Assembly (NCBI RefSeq): GCF_030499575.1
Contig: NZ_JASTLC010000002.1
Location: 1-64,000 of the forward strand
Source of the DNA: Streptomyces sp. DG2A-72
GTDB lineage: Bacteria > Actinomycetota > Actinomycetes > Streptomycetales > Streptomycetaceae
DNA length: 64,000 nt
Direction of reading: 5' to 3'
Both the position numbers and the translations under genes were made by a program. The notes beneath the pieces were generated by a model. It did not search any database. It saw only the letters and a list, made by a program, of their open reading frames with translations, and had not been told where the DNA came from. The first letter of the stretch is position 1, and every line of letters begins with the position of its first letter. This document shows positions 30,767 through 38,608 of the stretch, piece by piece.

Positions 30767-31243
30767 TCAGGTCAGCCCGGCGAGGAGGGCGAGGACCAGG
30801 AGGACGATTGCCACGCCCGTGATGTCGATTGCGAGACGCAGCGCGGCGTACTTGCGGACGGCGAGCCTCGACAGGGTGACGATCCTCTCGGGGCGCCGGT
30901 CGACCGCGACGTCCGCGACGACGTCCTCGGCGGTGCAGGTAGCCCAATACAGGTAGGAGCCGCGGGGGCGCTTGGTGCGCGCGGGTCGGACGGCGAGGAG
31001 GACGACGAGGATTGCGGCCACCAGGCCGACGGCGCCGAGGCCGACCAGGACGGCCGCGGCCTGGTTGAGGTGGCGGCCGGGGAGGGTGGCCACCAGGACG
31101 GCGAGGGGCAGGCCGAACGCGGTCAGCAGGGCGGCGGCCTTGGTGTCCGTGCGGACAATCTCGCTGATCACGTCGGTTCGGGCCTGGTTGAGCCCCTCGT
31201 CTGCGGGGTGGGCGGCGGCACGCTCGGGGGCGTTCGCGGTCAC
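30767..31243 (-). CDS. Pycsar-effector-like (PycTM) membrane protein
   Basis: A 158-residue protein from a GTG at 31243. An N-terminal helix, LNQARTDVISEIVRTDTKAAALLTAFGLPLAVLVAT, leads into two adjacent membrane helices. A third membrane helix is at the C-terminus (IDITGVAIVLLVLALLAGLT), with a cytoplasmic stretch between. The (D/R)TDTKAxxLLxxxG signature fits the PycTM family, whose members damage the membrane when activated by cyclic nucleotides in Pycsar anti-phage systems. No nucleotide cyclase gene is next to it, so function in immunity is unproven. Many plasmids carry orphan PycTM-like proteins. Confidence 0.68.
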   Translation of the reverse strand: MTANAPERAAAHPADEGLNQARTDVISEIVRTDTKAAALLTAFGLPLAVLVATLPGRHLNQAAAVLVGLGAVGLVAAILVVLLAVRPARTKRPRGSYLYWATCTAEDVVADVAVDRRPERIVTLSRLAVRKYAALRLAIDITGVAIVLLVLALLAGLT

Positions 31244-31268
31244 GGGGATGGTTCCCTTCGGCAGGGGC

Positions 31269-31291
31269 CGGGGCCTCTGTGCGAGGCCCCG
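31269..31291 (-). terminator. intrinsic terminator
   Basis: CGGGGCCTC at 31269-31277 pairs perfectly with 31283-31291. It lies 13 bp downstream of the stop of the gene at 31305. Confidence 0.72.
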
Positions 31292-31304
31292 ACGGTGCGT
31301 GCGG

Positions 31305-31571
31305 TCAGGAGGTCGGGCCGAGCTCGGCGGCCGGGACGGAGCCGGACGGGGCGCCGACGAGCTCGACGTCGGCGGCGGCCGTGCCGTCCTCCCGGCGGTA
31401 GACCGACTGCACGAAGCCGACGGCGGTCTTCCCGGTCTCGGGGTCGGTCCGGGTGACGAACCGCCCGGGGCGCATGTGCTCGCCGTGCTCGGCGGCGATC
31501 TCGGTCTCGGCGGTGAGGAGCTGCGCGGCGAGTTCGGTCACGTAGGCGGCCTGCGCGTCGGTGGGCTTCAA
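31305..31571 (-). CDS. small hypothetical protein under the AACTTGTAGTT promoter element
   Basis: An 88-residue protein from a TTG at 31571, six bases after GGAGAGA. An in-frame ATG at about 31610 is part of the conserved promoter element and is less likely. The sequence has a helical N-terminus (DAQAAYVTELAAQLLTAETEIAAEHGEHM) and a beta-rich C-terminus (GRFVTRTDPETGKTAVGFVQSVYRREDG). It is monocistronic, with promoter element 31617-31663 upstream and a terminator downstream. Function unknown. Confidence 0.65.
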   Translation of the reverse strand: MKPTDAQAAYVTELAAQLLTAETEIAAEHGEHMRPGRFVTRTDPETGKTAVGFVQSVYRREDGTAAADVELVGAPSGSVPAAELGPTS

Positions 31572-31616
31572 AGCGGTCTCTCCTTCGGTTCGGTGTTGCG
31601 GGTCCACCATGACACG

Positions 31617-31663
31617 AGTTTCAGCACAACTACAAGTTGAACTGACAGCTTGACTGAAAGTTG
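31617..31663. promoter_or_regulatory. AGTTTCAGC/AACTTGTAGTT promoter element 1
   Basis: AGTTTCAGCACAACT followed by ACAAGTTGAACT and GCTTGACTGAAAGTTG. Read on the minus strand it gives AGTTCAACTTGTAGTT then, 15 bases on, TGTCATGGTGGA, the same order as element 4 at 55758. It is directly upstream of the gene starting at 31571. Related elements are at 43157, 47777 and 55758. Confidence 0.75.
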
Positions 31664-31692
31664 CCCTGCGGGTCGAGGAGAGGCCGGAACGC

Positions 31693-31745
31693 GACGGGCG
31701 CCCCCGTCGGGAGCCGATTTGAGCGGCTCCTCGGGGGCGCCCGTC
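31693..31745 (-). terminator. long nested terminator hairpin
   Basis: GACGGGCGCCCCCG at 31693-31706 pairs perfectly with 31732-31745, and an inner GGAGCCG/CGGCTCC stem closes the loop. It lies 10 bp from the stop of the gene at 31756. Confidence 0.8.
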
Positions 31746-31755
31746 GTACGGCGGA

Positions 31756-32406
31756 TCAGTCCTCGTCGCCCCCGCCTGCGGGGGCGGCCATCTTGCGTTC
31801 GTGGCGGCGCTCGCCGTAGGCCCCGGCCTCGCGGATGCCGTCGCGCACCGCGCCGACGCCCTCGCGGCCGAGGTCGGCGACCGAACCGACGGCGGAGGCC
31901 CCGGCGGTGGCGACCTGTCCGGCCGCGGCGGCGGTCTGGCCGACGGCACCGGCCACCGCGGCGACAGCGCCGAACGCGGCAGCCATGGCGCCGCCCGTGG
32001 ACCGTCCCGCCGGCATGGCAGGCCCGGCCTTGGTCGAACCGCCGCCCTTGGCGTTCGCGGCGGCGGAGGCTTGGGCAGCGACGGAACCGCCGCCCTGCCC
32101 GACCGAGACGAGGACGCCCTCGATCTTCTTGTCACCCGCGAGACGAATCCGGAACGGGCGGCCCGCGTCGACCTGGGCAATCGTGGCGAGCTGCGATGCG
32201 GCGAGGCCGTCGACCTGAAAGAAGCACTGCGGGCGGCGGCCGATCTGCCGCTCGCCGCGGGGGGCCTTGTGGCGCTGCCCGCATGTGGCGTTCACGGCGG
32301 CGCCGGAGGGGATGAGTGTCACCTCGCGGGGGACGCCTTCCCCGTCGGGGCATTTCACCGCCGTGCCGTCGATGTGGAGTTTCCGGATCTTGAGCGTCTG
32401 TGCCAT
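31756..32406 (-). CDS. hypothetical plasmid protein
   Basis: A 216-residue protein. The N-terminal 105 residues are beta-rich with Cys/His positions (VKCPDGEGVPREVTLIP, ATCGQRHKAPRGERQIGRRPQCFFQVDG) that may bind a metal. Residues 110-216 are Ala/Gly-rich and low complexity (AAAFGAVAAVAGAVGQTAAAAGQ), possibly membrane-interacting. It starts 12 bp after the stop of the membrane protein to its right and belongs to the transfer-spread module. Function unknown. Confidence 0.62.
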   Translation of the reverse strand: MAQTLKIRKLHIDGTAVKCPDGEGVPREVTLIPSGAAVNATCGQRHKAPRGERQIGRRPQCFFQVDGLAASQLATIAQVDAGRPFRIRLAGDKKIEGVLVSVGQGGGSVAAQASAAANAKGGGSTKAGPAMPAGRSTGGAMAAAFGAVAAVAGAVGQTAAAAGQVATAGASAVGSVADLGREGVGAVRDGIREAGAYGERRHERKMAAPAGGGDED

Positions 32407-32418
32407 CGGGCGGTTCTC

Positions 32419-32943
32419 CTATCCGTTGTTGATCGTGGCGGTAGCGACGGCCTTTGCCCGGCCGAAGAGCCCGGCCGTGGCGGTCGCGGTGGCGGTCGCG
32501 GTCTGGCCGCCGCCCCGTCGGCGCTTAGCGACGACGGCGACGGCCAGGGCGAAGACGAAGGCCAGGACGACGGCGACCTTCGCGAGCAGCAGCAGCGCGG
32601 CGACGAGCGCGGTAGCGGCCTCGGCGAACACCTTTGCGGCGTACGCGGCCATGACGAGGGAGGCGGAGGCGCTCACCAGGAGGAGGGCGGTCGTCTTGGC
32701 CCACGCCGGGACGGCGTTCGAGGCCGGGGCGGGGTTCGCGGGCTCGGCGGCCGGAACGGCGGCGTACTGGTAGATCGTGCGGCCGTCGAGGGTGCGGACC
32801 TCGACCACGTCCGCTATCGGGGCAGATACCGCCTCGGCGGTCGTCTTGATCACGATCGGGCGGTATGCGGCCGGGTGGCCGGACATCGGCTCGGGGTGGT
32901 GGACGAGGGCGGCCTCGGCGTAGCTGTGGGTGGTGCTTTCCAT
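32419..32943 (-). CDS. Spd-like membrane protein
   Basis: A 174-residue protein from ATG 32943. Residues 1-85 are cytoplasmic (SYAEAALVHHPEPMSGHPAAYRPIVIKTTAEAVS...VRTLDGRTIYQYAAV). Two long hydrophobic stretches follow (AKTTALLLVSASASLVMAAYAAKVFAEAATALVAALLLLAKVAVVLAFVFALAVAVVA, split by a short polar turn). The last 25 residues are a basic/Thr-Ala tail. Such proteins next to TraB-type translocases are often spread (Spd) proteins, which help plasmid movement between hyphal compartments. The assignment rests on context and topology. Confidence 0.65.
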   Translation of the reverse strand: MESTTHSYAEAALVHHPEPMSGHPAAYRPIVIKTTAEAVSAPIADVVEVRTLDGRTIYQYAAVPAAEPANPAPASNAVPAWAKTTALLLVSASASLVMAAYAAKVFAEAATALVAALLLLAKVAVVLAFVFALAVAVVAKRRRGGGQTATATATATAGLFGRAKAVATATINNG

Positions 32944-33107
32944 GATCGTCAGCGCTCCTCGGCGTGGTTCGCGTGCGTGGGTTCTGGGGTGTCGGGACGG
33001 TGTCCGGGGGGTGCGGTTCGCCATCATTTGTGCAGGTCTGGGGGGTGTCACGGGGGGTGTCGGGCGGGGGGCGGGGGTGTCGTTCACGGACACCCCCGCT
33101 ACGGGGC

Positions 33108-33171
33108 GGACACGTCCGGGACACGTCCTCACCTGCGGTTTTGCAGTGAGGACACCTCCCCGGACACGTCC
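33108..33171. promoter_or_regulatory. GGACACGTCC operator cluster with hairpin
   Basis: Three identical GGACACGTCC sequences lie at 33108-33117, 33119-33128 and 33162-33171. Between the second and third, GTCCTCACCTGC pairs with GCAGTGAGGAC around GGTTTT (33125-33153). More GTGTC words lie to the left (33000-33090). The region is the promoter of the gene at 32943 and follows the end of the TraB-type gene, so it may combine a terminator with an operator. Confidence 0.68.
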
Positions 33172-33181
33172 TTTCATCCCG

Positions 33182-35398
33182 TTATGCGCCAAGTACGAGG
33201 TTCAGGTCTTCGCGGCGGAATCCGCGGCCCTCGGTGCCCGCAAGGGTCGTGACCTTGACCCGGTCGAGCGTCCGGCCGGAGCCGTCGAGGGCCTCCTCGA
33301 TCTCGCGGCCGAGACGGGCGCCGACCCGCGAGGACCAAGCGCGGTCGCTCTCGCCCTCGCGCTGCCCCCAGTCGGCGGCCGGGTCCTGGTCGTGCAGGAG
33401 GCGGGCGATGTCCGCGCTACCGAGCTCGTCGACCCCGGCCCGGTCGAACGCGGCGCGGATCTCGGCGAGGATGCCGACGACGGACAGCAGACCCGACGCG
33501 GCGTATCCGGTGAGGGTGCCGGCGGCGATGCGCAGGGCGCGGCCACGGGCGCAGATGTCCGTGAAGTGCTGCGGGCTGATCCAGTCCGTCATGATCTTCT
33601 CGGAGCCGGATTCCTCGGCGAGGATGCCGACGCCGATCTGACCGAGCCCGGCCGCGGTGTGGCCGCGCTTGGCCTGCCCGTCGCCGAGGATCATGTCGGA
33701 CGACGTGTCGTCCACGGTGTGCACCGAGTAGCGCTTGAGGATGACGTCGCGGAAGTCGGTCGGGACGCTGCGGGCGCTCGGGCGCTGCGCGGCGGCAATG
33801 ATGATCAGGCCGCAGGCCCGGCCGCGACGGATCAGCCGGGCGAGCTTCTCGACGAGAGCCGCGAATTCCTTCAGTCCGTCCTTACGGGCCAGGACGACGC
33901 CGAAAGCCTCCTGAATCTCGTCAATGAGCAGCATCAACACGGGCATGTCGTGGGTCTCGGCCATTTCGGGCGTGAGCCGCATGTCCGGCCGCTGTGCCTT
34001 GGGCATGCGCCGGATCTTGGCGAAACGGTCGTCCATTTCCTCAATGAGTTCGTCGATGAGCTCGATGAACTCCTCGACGCTCGCGGGGTCGGCGCCGATG
34101 ATCACGCGGTGGGCGATCTCTTCGAGCTCCTCCCAGTCCGCGCCGCCCTTGAAGTCGGCAAGCAGCATGCGGCAGTGAGGATCGAGGGCCCCGGCCGCGG
34201 CCGGCAGGCGCATTGCCGACGTCTTGCCGTAGCCCTGGGCACCGCCGAACAGCAGCGAGGACCACAGGACTTGGAGAACCTTCCGCACACCCTTGCGGTT
34301 GCCGCCGAAGGGAACGCCGTTCCAGATGTCCCACTGCTTGGCCGTGACCAGGGGCGAGATCGGGGCCTCGCCGGAGAACGGGACGGTGGCGGCCACCCAG
34401 AGGATGACGTCGTTCGGGGTCTCCCCCTGCTCGATGTCGAGCCGCTCGACCGGCAGGCCGAGGGCGCCCGCGAACTGTTCGGCCTTGTTCTTGATCGCCT
34501 TGCAGACCAGGCCCGCCGGGGTCTTGAACTCGACCGTGGTGTTGCCGAGTTCGTCGCGGGTGGCCAGACCCGAGGGCTTGATCTCCTGCTCGGCCGACAT
34601 GAGCTTGATGTCCCGCAGGGCCCGCGTGATCCGCTCGTCCGTGACCGGCCCGTCGGTGGCCATCTCGGCGGCGTTGTCGAGGACGGCGAACGGGAGGTCG
34701 GGGGAACGGCGGATCATCTCGCGGCGGCCGAGGAAGTACAGGACACCGAAGACGGGGATCAGGGCGGGGGCGGCCAGGATCATGCCCCAGGTCTGCCCGA
34801 GGGCGAGGAGCGCGGCCGTGTAGGTGGTGAACCCCGTCATGGCGTAGACGGTGACGGCCTCGCGCCGCCGCTCCCGGGCCTCCTTGCGCCGGTCGGCGCG
34901 CAGGTCGGCGATGTGGTGGGGGTCGGCCTTGACGCGGCGGACCTTGTCGGCGATCTCGCCGAACTCGGTTGCGAACAGGTACGACCAGGCGTCCCGGACA
35001 CCGACGCGGGCGCCGATCCCGACGAGGGACACGGCCCGCCACAGGTAGACGGGGCTGCGGACGGTGTGGAAGGCGGCGCGGTTGGCGAGGACGGCGCGGC
35101 GCTGCCGCCATACGCCCGGGTCGGTGAGGGACTCGGGGATGATCGGCCGCAGGCCCCATGCCGCGCGCTCGTCCTCGTCGACCGGCTCCTCGTCGAGGTA
35201 CTCGACGACGGCGCCGCCGTCCTCGGGAGTCTTGTCGAGGCTGACGCTTCCGGTGAACTGGTCGGCGACACCGGCCGGGGTGGCGTGGACGGCGTCGCGG
35301 GCGTCCTCGGCGAGCTGGTCGCGCTTCTCGTCGTCGAACCGGGGCGCGTGGTCGACGATGCCCGCCTCGATCTCGTCGCGCTCGATGCTGGTGGTCAT
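33182..35398 (-). CDS. TraB/TraSA-type septal DNA translocase
   Basis: A 738-residue protein from ATG 35398 with GGAAGGAA upstream. Two membrane helices lie at about 185-205 and 208-224 (YTAALLALGQTWGMILAAPALIPVFGVLYFL). The FtsK-like motor has Walker A GGAQGYGKT (385-393), ADFKGG and Walker B LMLLIDEI. The last 90 residues are a probable winged-helix DNA-recognition domain (LGSADIARLLHDQDPAADWGQREGESDRAWSSRVGARL). Single-protein translocases of this kind move double-stranded plasmid DNA between Streptomyces hyphae. It heads a chain of Spd-like genes and is independent of the type IV-like system in region 1. Confidence 0.87.
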   Translation of the reverse strand: MTTSIERDEIEAGIVDHAPRFDDEKRDQLAEDARDAVHATPAGVADQFTGSVSLDKTPEDGGAVVEYLDEEPVDEDERAAWGLRPIIPESLTDPGVWRQRRAVLANRAAFHTVRSPVYLWRAVSLVGIGARVGVRDAWSYLFATEFGEIADKVRRVKADPHHIADLRADRRKEARERRREAVTVYAMTGFTTYTAALLALGQTWGMILAAPALIPVFGVLYFLGRREMIRRSPDLPFAVLDNAAEMATDGPVTDERITRALRDIKLMSAEQEIKPSGLATRDELGNTTVEFKTPAGLVCKAIKNKAEQFAGALGLPVERLDIEQGETPNDVILWVAATVPFSGEAPISPLVTAKQWDIWNGVPFGGNRKGVRKVLQVLWSSLLFGGAQGYGKTSAMRLPAAAGALDPHCRMLLADFKGGADWEELEEIAHRVIIGADPASVEEFIELIDELIEEMDDRFAKIRRMPKAQRPDMRLTPEMAETHDMPVLMLLIDEIQEAFGVVLARKDGLKEFAALVEKLARLIRRGRACGLIIIAAAQRPSARSVPTDFRDVILKRYSVHTVDDTSSDMILGDGQAKRGHTAAGLGQIGVGILAEESGSEKIMTDWISPQHFTDICARGRALRIAAGTLTGYAASGLLSVVGILAEIRAAFDRAGVDELGSADIARLLHDQDPAADWGQREGESDRAWSSRVGARLGREIEEALDGSGRTLDRVKVTTLAGTEGRGFRREDLNLVLGA

Positions 35399-35424
35399 TG
35401 CGGGGTGTTCCTTCCGGTGCGGGG

Positions 35425-35453
35425 GCCCGGCCGCCGGGGGAGGTCGGCCGGGC
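35425..35453 (-). terminator. hairpin in the gap before the TraB-type gene
   Basis: GCCCGGCCG at 35425-35433 pairs with 35445-35453. It lies in the 76-bp gap between the Spd-like chain and the TraB-type start and may reduce read-through. Confidence 0.55.
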
Positions 35454-35474
35454 GTGGTGCTGGGGTGAGGCGGG

Positions 35475-35786
35475 TCAGTCGGTGGTGCCGGCGGCCTGGT
35501 CGAGCTGGGCAAGGGCGAGGTGGAGACGGGCGCGGACGACGTCGACCGAGGCGCCGGTCGCGGTCCCTTCCATCAGCTCCATGCGGGCGGACTCGGCCGC
35601 GCACCATGCCTTGGTCACGCGGGGGTTGTCCGAGTCGGCGTTCTCGAACTCCAGGTAGACGAGGCCGAGTTCGGCGTGTGTGCGGGCGAGCTGCGGGTGC
35701 CGGTTCTCCGCTTCGGCGTCTGCGAAGTCGGCCTGTTCCGCGGCGATGATCCGGAAGACGTTCAGGGGGGCCGTCGTGTGCGTCAC
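35475..35786 (-). CDS. small helical protein of the transfer-spread operon
   Basis: A 103-residue protein from a GTG at 35786 overlapping the previous stop as GTGA. All-helical and acidic (VFRIIAAEQADFADAEAENRHPQLARTHAELGLVYLEFENADS...VVRARLHLALAQLDQAAG), resembling one TPR pair. No membrane segment. Its place directly upstream of the TraB-type gene suggests an accessory role in transfer. Confidence 0.65.
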   Translation of the reverse strand: MTHTTAPLNVFRIIAAEQADFADAEAENRHPQLARTHAELGLVYLEFENADSDNPRVTKAWCAAESARMELMEGTATGASVDVVRARLHLALAQLDQAAGTTD

Positions 35787-36028
35787 TTGGCCGCCTCCTT
35801 CTCCTTCTCGGCGGCCTTCTTCTGCTTCGTGGCGTTGCGAACGGCGAGGGCCTTCGAGGCGGCGTTGATCGCCTTCGGCCCCCAGAGGATGAACATCGCG
35901 AGAAGGGCGCCGACGATGGCGGCGGGCCCCCACCCGTTCTCGGGGACGATGCGGATCATCACGTACGTCCCGGCGGGCACGGCGACGATCAGCATGCGCG
36001 GCGGCTGGTGTCCCTTGGCGGTGCTCAT
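35783..36028 (-). CDS. small Spd-like membrane protein
   Basis: An 81-residue protein with two membrane helices (MLIVAVPAGTYVMIRIV and GPAAIVGALLAMFILWGPKAI) and a strongly charged Lys/Glu tail (KQKKAAEKEKEAAK). It overlaps its neighbours at both ends (ATGA and GTGA). The form is typical of the small membrane proteins that accompany TraB in Streptomyces plasmids. Confidence 0.7.
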   Translation of the reverse strand: MSTAKGHQPPRMLIVAVPAGTYVMIRIVPENGWGPAAIVGALLAMFILWGPKAINAASKALAVRNATKQKKAAEKEKEAAK

Positions 36029-37272
36029 CGAGTGGTCCCCTTCTCCTTGTTCTCGTGCTGGACGTGGTCGCGAAGCCGCTTCAGGTAGTCGGTCGAGCCG
36101 CCGTGAATCGCCTTGCCGACGCTCGCGACGGACAGGTTGTGTGCGCCGCCGAGGGCGTCGGCGAGGGCGCGGACCTTGTCGAGGTCAGCCGAATCGAGGG
36201 GCCTGTTCGGGGTCTTGGGAGCGGTGCGGCCGGAGGTACGCCGAACCGGCGCCTTCCCTTTTCGCCCAAGGGTTCGGAGGGATCGGCCGCCCTTGCTCGG
36301 GCCCCCGCTCGGGCCGCGGCCGGCAGGCTTCGCGAGCGGTCCCTCGGGGCCTCCGTCGCCGCCGAGAATGTCGTCGATCAGACGCTCGACGGCGATTGCC
36401 TCGGCGGACATGCCGGCGGCCTCGGCAAGTTCGACGTCAGCCTCGACCCGGCGGGCGAGGACGTCCGCGGTGATACTCAGCGCGGCCCCGTGGCGGTCGC
36501 GCCACGCGAGCGCCCACGCCTTCTCTCGGTCGACGGTGCCGAACGGGTACGCGGCGACGATGTCCTCGTACCGCTCGTACACGTCCTTGAAGCGACGGCG
36601 CCGGCGCCGGTCGTGCTTGTTACGGAGGCGGGTCTCCCGGCGCTGCGCCTTGGTGCGCGTCGCCTTGCCGTGACGGCCCCAGCCGCGGACCTCCCAGAAG
36701 AACACCCCGCCGTAGGAGGTGGCGGCGAGCACCCAACCGAGCCACTCCGGGCCGGGCGCGTGCGAGTAGTTGATCAGCGCAGCGAAGGAGGCGCAGGCCC
36801 ACATGACGATGCGGAAGCGCAGGGTCGGACGGCCCTCCCGCTTGGCGCGCTCGCCTGCGACGGTCGCGACCCACGCGCCGGACTCCAGCATCACGGCCAG
36901 GCACAGGCTGATGATGACGGGGAGGTTCGCGGTGTCCAGCGCCCGAAGCTGGAAGTAGAGGGCCGGGAGGATCGAGCAGAACATCGCGACGAGCGCGCCG
37001 CCCGTGTCTCCTGCGCCGCGGGCCTTGGCGACGAGTTCGGCGCGGCGCGCCCGGCGCTCGGCGCGGTGGGCCTTGGCCTTGCGCTCCTTCTCCTGGCGGA
37101 GGCGGCGCTCCTCCTCGCGGTCCTCGGCCTTGTCCTTGCGGTTCTGCTCGCGCTCGGTCAGCCGGTCCTGTCGGTCCTGCTCGCGCTGGTCGGCCCGGTC
37201 GTGCCGGTCCTGCTCGCGCTCGGCGGCGGTTGTCTTCCGCTTCTCCTCGTAGAAGTTGGCGAGGTCGCTCAC
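36025..37272 (-). CDS. SpdB-like, DUF2637-type spread protein
   Basis: A 415-residue protein from a GTG at 37272 (GTGA overlap). Residues 5-85 are a highly charged coiled coil (DRHDRADQREQDRQDRLTEREQ). Four membrane helices follow between residues 90 and 190 (LVAMFCSILPALYFQL, VIISLCLAVMLESGAWVATVAG, IVMWACASFAALINYS, GWVLAATSYGGVFFWEV), the DUF2637 layout. The C-terminal 60 residues look like a helix-turn-helix (ALADALGGAHNLSVASVGKAIHGGSTDYLKRLRDHV). Spd proteins of this type support intramycelial spread and interact with TraB. Confidence 0.78.
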   Translation of the reverse strand: MSDLANFYEEKRKTTAAEREQDRHDRADQREQDRQDRLTEREQNRKDKAEDREEERRLRQEKERKAKAHRAERRARRAELVAKARGAGDTGGALVAMFCSILPALYFQLRALDTANLPVIISLCLAVMLESGAWVATVAGERAKREGRPTLRFRIVMWACASFAALINYSHAPGPEWLGWVLAATSYGGVFFWEVRGWGRHGKATRTKAQRRETRLRNKHDRRRRRRFKDVYERYEDIVAAYPFGTVDREKAWALAWRDRHGAALSITADVLARRVEADVELAEAAGMSAEAIAVERLIDDILGGDGGPEGPLAKPAGRGPSGGPSKGGRSLRTLGRKGKAPVRRTSGRTAPKTPNRPLDSADLDKVRALADALGGAHNLSVASVGKAIHGGSTDYLKRLRDHVQHENKEKGTTR

Positions 37273-37541
37273 TTGGTGTGCTCCTTACGGGTGCCGCGGC
37301 GCGGGCGGGCGCACAGGGGGCAGGCGGCGTATCGGGGGCGGGACTCGGCTCGCACGGCGACGATGACGACGAGCGCGGCGGCGGCCAGGGCCAGGGCGAA
37401 CAGCGTCCGGTGACCGGCGGCGAGCGCGAGGAGTGAGCCGATGACGAGGCCGGTAAGGACGGTCCGCGACACGATCAGGTGGTGAATCGCGGCCGCGAGT
37501 CCGGCGAGGGCGCGGCGCGGCCTGCGGCGGACGGCGGTCAT
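37269..37541 (-). CDS. small membrane protein with CPLC motif
   Basis: A 90-residue protein from ATG 37541 (ATGA overlap with the upstream gene). Two hydrophobic segments (IVSRTVLTGLVIGSLLALAAG and LFALALAAAALVVIVAV) are followed by a short basic tail holding CPLCARPRRG. Part of the chain of overlapping small genes upstream of the TraB-type translocase. Function unknown. Confidence 0.66.
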   Translation of the reverse strand: MTAVRRRPRRALAGLAAAIHHLIVSRTVLTGLVIGSLLALAAGHRTLFALALAAAALVVIVAVRAESRPRYAACPLCARPRRGTRKEHTK

Positions 37542-37708
37542 CGGGCGGACTCCGGGTCGGCGTAGGAGTCGAGCACGGTCCGGGCGGTTCGGCGGGTGGC
37601 CTGCGTGGCGCGGAGAACGGCGCACTTCGCGGCCTTCTCAGTGGCGGTCCGGCGGCTGCGGAGCGTGTCGGGGGCGACGGTCCGCGCGGCGGTGGACGGG
37701 GTGCTCAT
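37538..37708 (-). CDS. very small basic protein
   Basis: A 56-residue protein (TLRSRRTATEKAAKCAVLRATQATRRTARTVLDSYADPE). It is basic and helical, with ATGA overlaps at both ends, which strongly supports real translation despite its size. No membrane segment or known motif. Confidence 0.62.
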   Translation of the reverse strand: MSTPSTAARTVAPDTLRSRRTATEKAAKCAVLRATQATRRTARTVLDSYADPESAR

Positions 37709-37989
37709 GCGGTGGGGGTGGTGGTCGGGGCGGCCGGGGACGCCGGGCGGCGGAACTCCGCCGCCGCCTTCACGGCGAGACGGGCCAGGGTGGCGGCCCC
37801 TGCGAGGAACACCGCGGCCTTGACCGCGGTCACGATCGCCGTGAACAGGGCGACCAGGAAGGGGGCGGCGGCGTAGGCGAGGCCAACGAGGACCAGGACC
37901 AGGACCAGGAGGGCGCCGCGGTGGAGCCGGTCGGCCAGGTCCAGAACGGTGCGCAGGGCGCGGGCGGTGGTGCGGCGGTTGATGATCAC
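37705..37989 (-). CDS. small membrane protein of the spread operon
   Basis: About 94 residues from a GTG at 37989, chosen because it overlaps the upstream stop as GTGA; a GTG at 37998 is the alternative. One long hydrophobic region (GALLVLVLVLVGLAYAAAPFLVALFTAIVTAVKAAVFLAGAATLARLAV) makes two helices. Ends in a Pro/Thr tail. Spd-like by context. Confidence 0.65.
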   Translation of the reverse strand: MIINRRTTARALRTVLDLADRLHRGALLVLVLVLVGLAYAAAPFLVALFTAIVTAVKAAVFLAGAATLARLAVKAAAEFRRPASPAAPTTTPTA

Positions 37990-38354
37990 GCGGCCCACCC
38001 CCCGACGAGCTCCTCATCGGTGTCGGCCTCGAACCCGTCGGCGTCGTCAGCCTGCGTCAGCTCGTCCGCGAGGACGAGGAGGCGGCCGTACGAGCGGGGC
38101 AGGTCGATGTACCCGGCTTCGATCATGTCGACCAGGGCGCCGGTACGGGTCATCTCGTCGGTGAACGCGGCGAACAGGGCCGCGCGGTGGTCCTCGTCGC
38201 TCAGGCCCTCGGGGATCTCGTACTCGTAACCGAGGACGAGGTCGACGTCGAGGCCGATCACGGCGGAGAGGTCGAGGCGGGCCTCGGCGTCGAGGCCGCG
38301 GGCCGACGCGGCGATTCGCCGGACGACCGAGGTTTCGGGCATGGTGGTGCTCAC
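37986..38354 (-). CDS. acidic hypothetical protein, first gene of the spread operon
   Basis: A 122-residue acidic, soluble protein from a GTG at 38354 (MSTTMPETSVVRRIAASARGLDAEARLDLSAVIGLDVDLVLGYEYE...). It heads the chain of overlapping genes running to the TraB-type translocase and faces the GntR gene across a 254-bp regulatory region with a 12-bp-arm operator. No recognised domain. Confidence 0.65.
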   Translation of the reverse strand: MSTTMPETSVVRRIAASARGLDAEARLDLSAVIGLDVDLVLGYEYEIPEGLSDEDHRAALFAAFTDEMTRTGALVDMIEAGYIDLPRSYGRLLVLADELTQADDADGFEADTDEELVGGWAA

Positions 38355-38518
38355 GCGGAATCACTCCTCTTCGGGTTTGAGGAGTCCGCCGAACGGCCCC
38401 GGTGTGCGTGGACTAGACGCCCCGGGGCCGTGCCTTTTCAGGCACGGCGGACCATGCAAGCTCTGGCCCTAGGGCCTTCGCTCGGTGCCGTTGATCGGCA
38501 CGCCATGAGTGAATCATC

Positions 38519-38554
38519 GAATGGAATCCATTGCAATAGTCTTGGATTCCATTC
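38519..38554. promoter_or_regulatory. operator palindrome of the GntR/spread divergent promoter
   Basis: GAATGGAATCCA at 38519-38530 and its perfect inverse TGGATTCCATTC at 38543-38554 with a 12-base spacer. It lies 55 bp before the GntR start and between divergent transcription units, the position of a KorSA-type operator. A hairpin formed by CCGTGCC/GGCACGG near 38428-38448 is also present. Confidence 0.8.
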
Positions 38555-38608
38555 ATGCTGTGTCGCAAGCCGAACCCGACCGGATGGGTTGCAGATAGGG
38601 TGGGATGC

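Noticed and set aside
31610..31613. ATG near 31610 as start of the 31305 gene
   Set aside because: The ATG is part of the conserved promoter element shared with 55758, and a TTG with a good ribosome site follows at 31571.
33182..35398. Chromosomal FtsK
   Set aside because: The motor is linked to Spd-like small genes and a KorSA-like regulator and has the TraB layout, so it is a plasmid translocase.
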